Assembly: GCA_020636315.1 (NCBI GenBank)
Contig: JACJYA010000012.1
Span: 214,360 to 278,359, forward strand
Length of the DNA: 64,000 nucleotides
Origin: Lewinellaceae bacterium
Lineage (GTDB): Bacteria; Bacteroidota; Bacteroidia; Chitinophagales; Saprospiraceae
Direction: 5' to 3'
Shown: positions 63,857 to 64,000 of the stretch, piece after piece
How the letters are laid out: each line of letters starts with the position of its first letter
Numbering within the stretch: position 1 is the first letter of the stretch
Made by a program: the position numbers and the translations under genes
The notes under the pieces: generated by a model
Told to the model about the DNA's origin: nothing
Database searches by the model: none
Seen by the model: the letters and a program-made list of their open reading frames with translations, nothing else

Positions 63857-64000
63857 TCGAGGCTGCCTGGATGAGCCTCCCCCAACCCTCCCGACACGTT
63901 GTGTGTGGGACAGGCTCTCCAAGGGAGGGGGCTTTTGCCCAATGGGAGCCGCAAAATGGCCGCCGGCCCAGTGTTTCCGGTTCCTCCTCCTTCGGGGGAG
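63857..64000. other. Repeat-like spacer at the right edge
   Basis: The sequence contains a CTCCCCCAACCCTCC run and a nearly complementary GGAGGGGG about 50 bases on, a pattern that suggests an intergenic inverted-repeat element cut by the window edge. A minus-strand reading from the edge to a stop near 63764 is open but has no start inside the window and is not convincing as a gene. I cannot assign a function. Confidence 0.3.

Noticed and set aside
63764..64000. Open minus-strand frame at the right edge, ending in a barrel-like LELGFTL
   Set aside because: No start codon in the window, and the sequence upstream looks like an intergenic inverted repeat, so a real gene end cannot be shown.

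Overview
The window looks like a chromosomal stretch of a Bacteroidota bacterium, most likely of the Saprospiria/Lewinella-like group. The reasons are secreted peptidases with type IX secretion (T9SS) C-terminal sorting domains, a one-protein hybrid two-component regulator with a Reg_prop propeller and AraC output domain, DUF4861 next to GH105, TAnnTTTG promoter boxes, System II (CcsBA) cytochrome maturation, and roughly half G+C. No rRNA, tRNA, CRISPR array, transposase or phage gene was recognised. The species cannot be fixed from the sequence alone.

Layout. 0-18 kb is mixed: an amidase cut by the left edge, a PLP decarboxylase, a giant hybrid sensor, a secreted protein, an aldo/keto reductase, a barrel protein, a patatin-like phospholipase, an MscS channel, an ECF sigma factor with a GshB-like ATP-grasp enzyme, and a GH105/DUF4861 pair for pectin-type sugars. 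A previously uncalled remnant of a sterol-desaturase gene lies behind the aldo/keto reductase gene.

18.4-38.7 kb is the outstanding region: nine genes on one strand that look like a complete electron-export system. They are a membrane cytochrome-b-like protein, a ferredoxin/NAD(P)H-type flavoprotein, multiheme cytochromes with 16, 23, 25 and 91 CXXCH motifs (155 in all), an outer-membrane barrel protein lying between two of them, an OB-fold-like lipoprotein, and the CcsBA cytochrome c synthase. Three of the cytochromes share one plan: a 10-heme head followed by n three-heme modules (n = 2, 5 and 27). In the 91-heme protein this expansion is recent and visible as 1,110-bp DNA tandem repeats. 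The simplest model is quinol or NAD(P)H, then membrane module, periplasmic cytochrome, barrel and cytochrome conduit, and finally a cell-surface heme wire. Location and direction of flow are inference.

38.8-45 kb holds arabinan/pectin-type enzymes on the minus strand (GH43, an esterase with C-terminal TPR-like repeats, GH51) and galT, whose last codons lie inside a 166-bp inverted-repeat element. 45-53 kb holds an M49-type peptidase, a trypsin-like protease with a dockerin-like tail, a small DUF6435-type protein, sucC followed by a second copy of the inverted-repeat element, an intact sterol-desaturase-family hydroxylase and a DUF4442 hotdog protein. 53-59.6 kb is a tandem array of four paralogous secreted M43 metallopeptidases with sorting domains. 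60-64 kb has malate dehydrogenase, a peroxiredoxin-like protein, a VWA protein and an AraC-family regulator, and ends in a repeat-like spacer.
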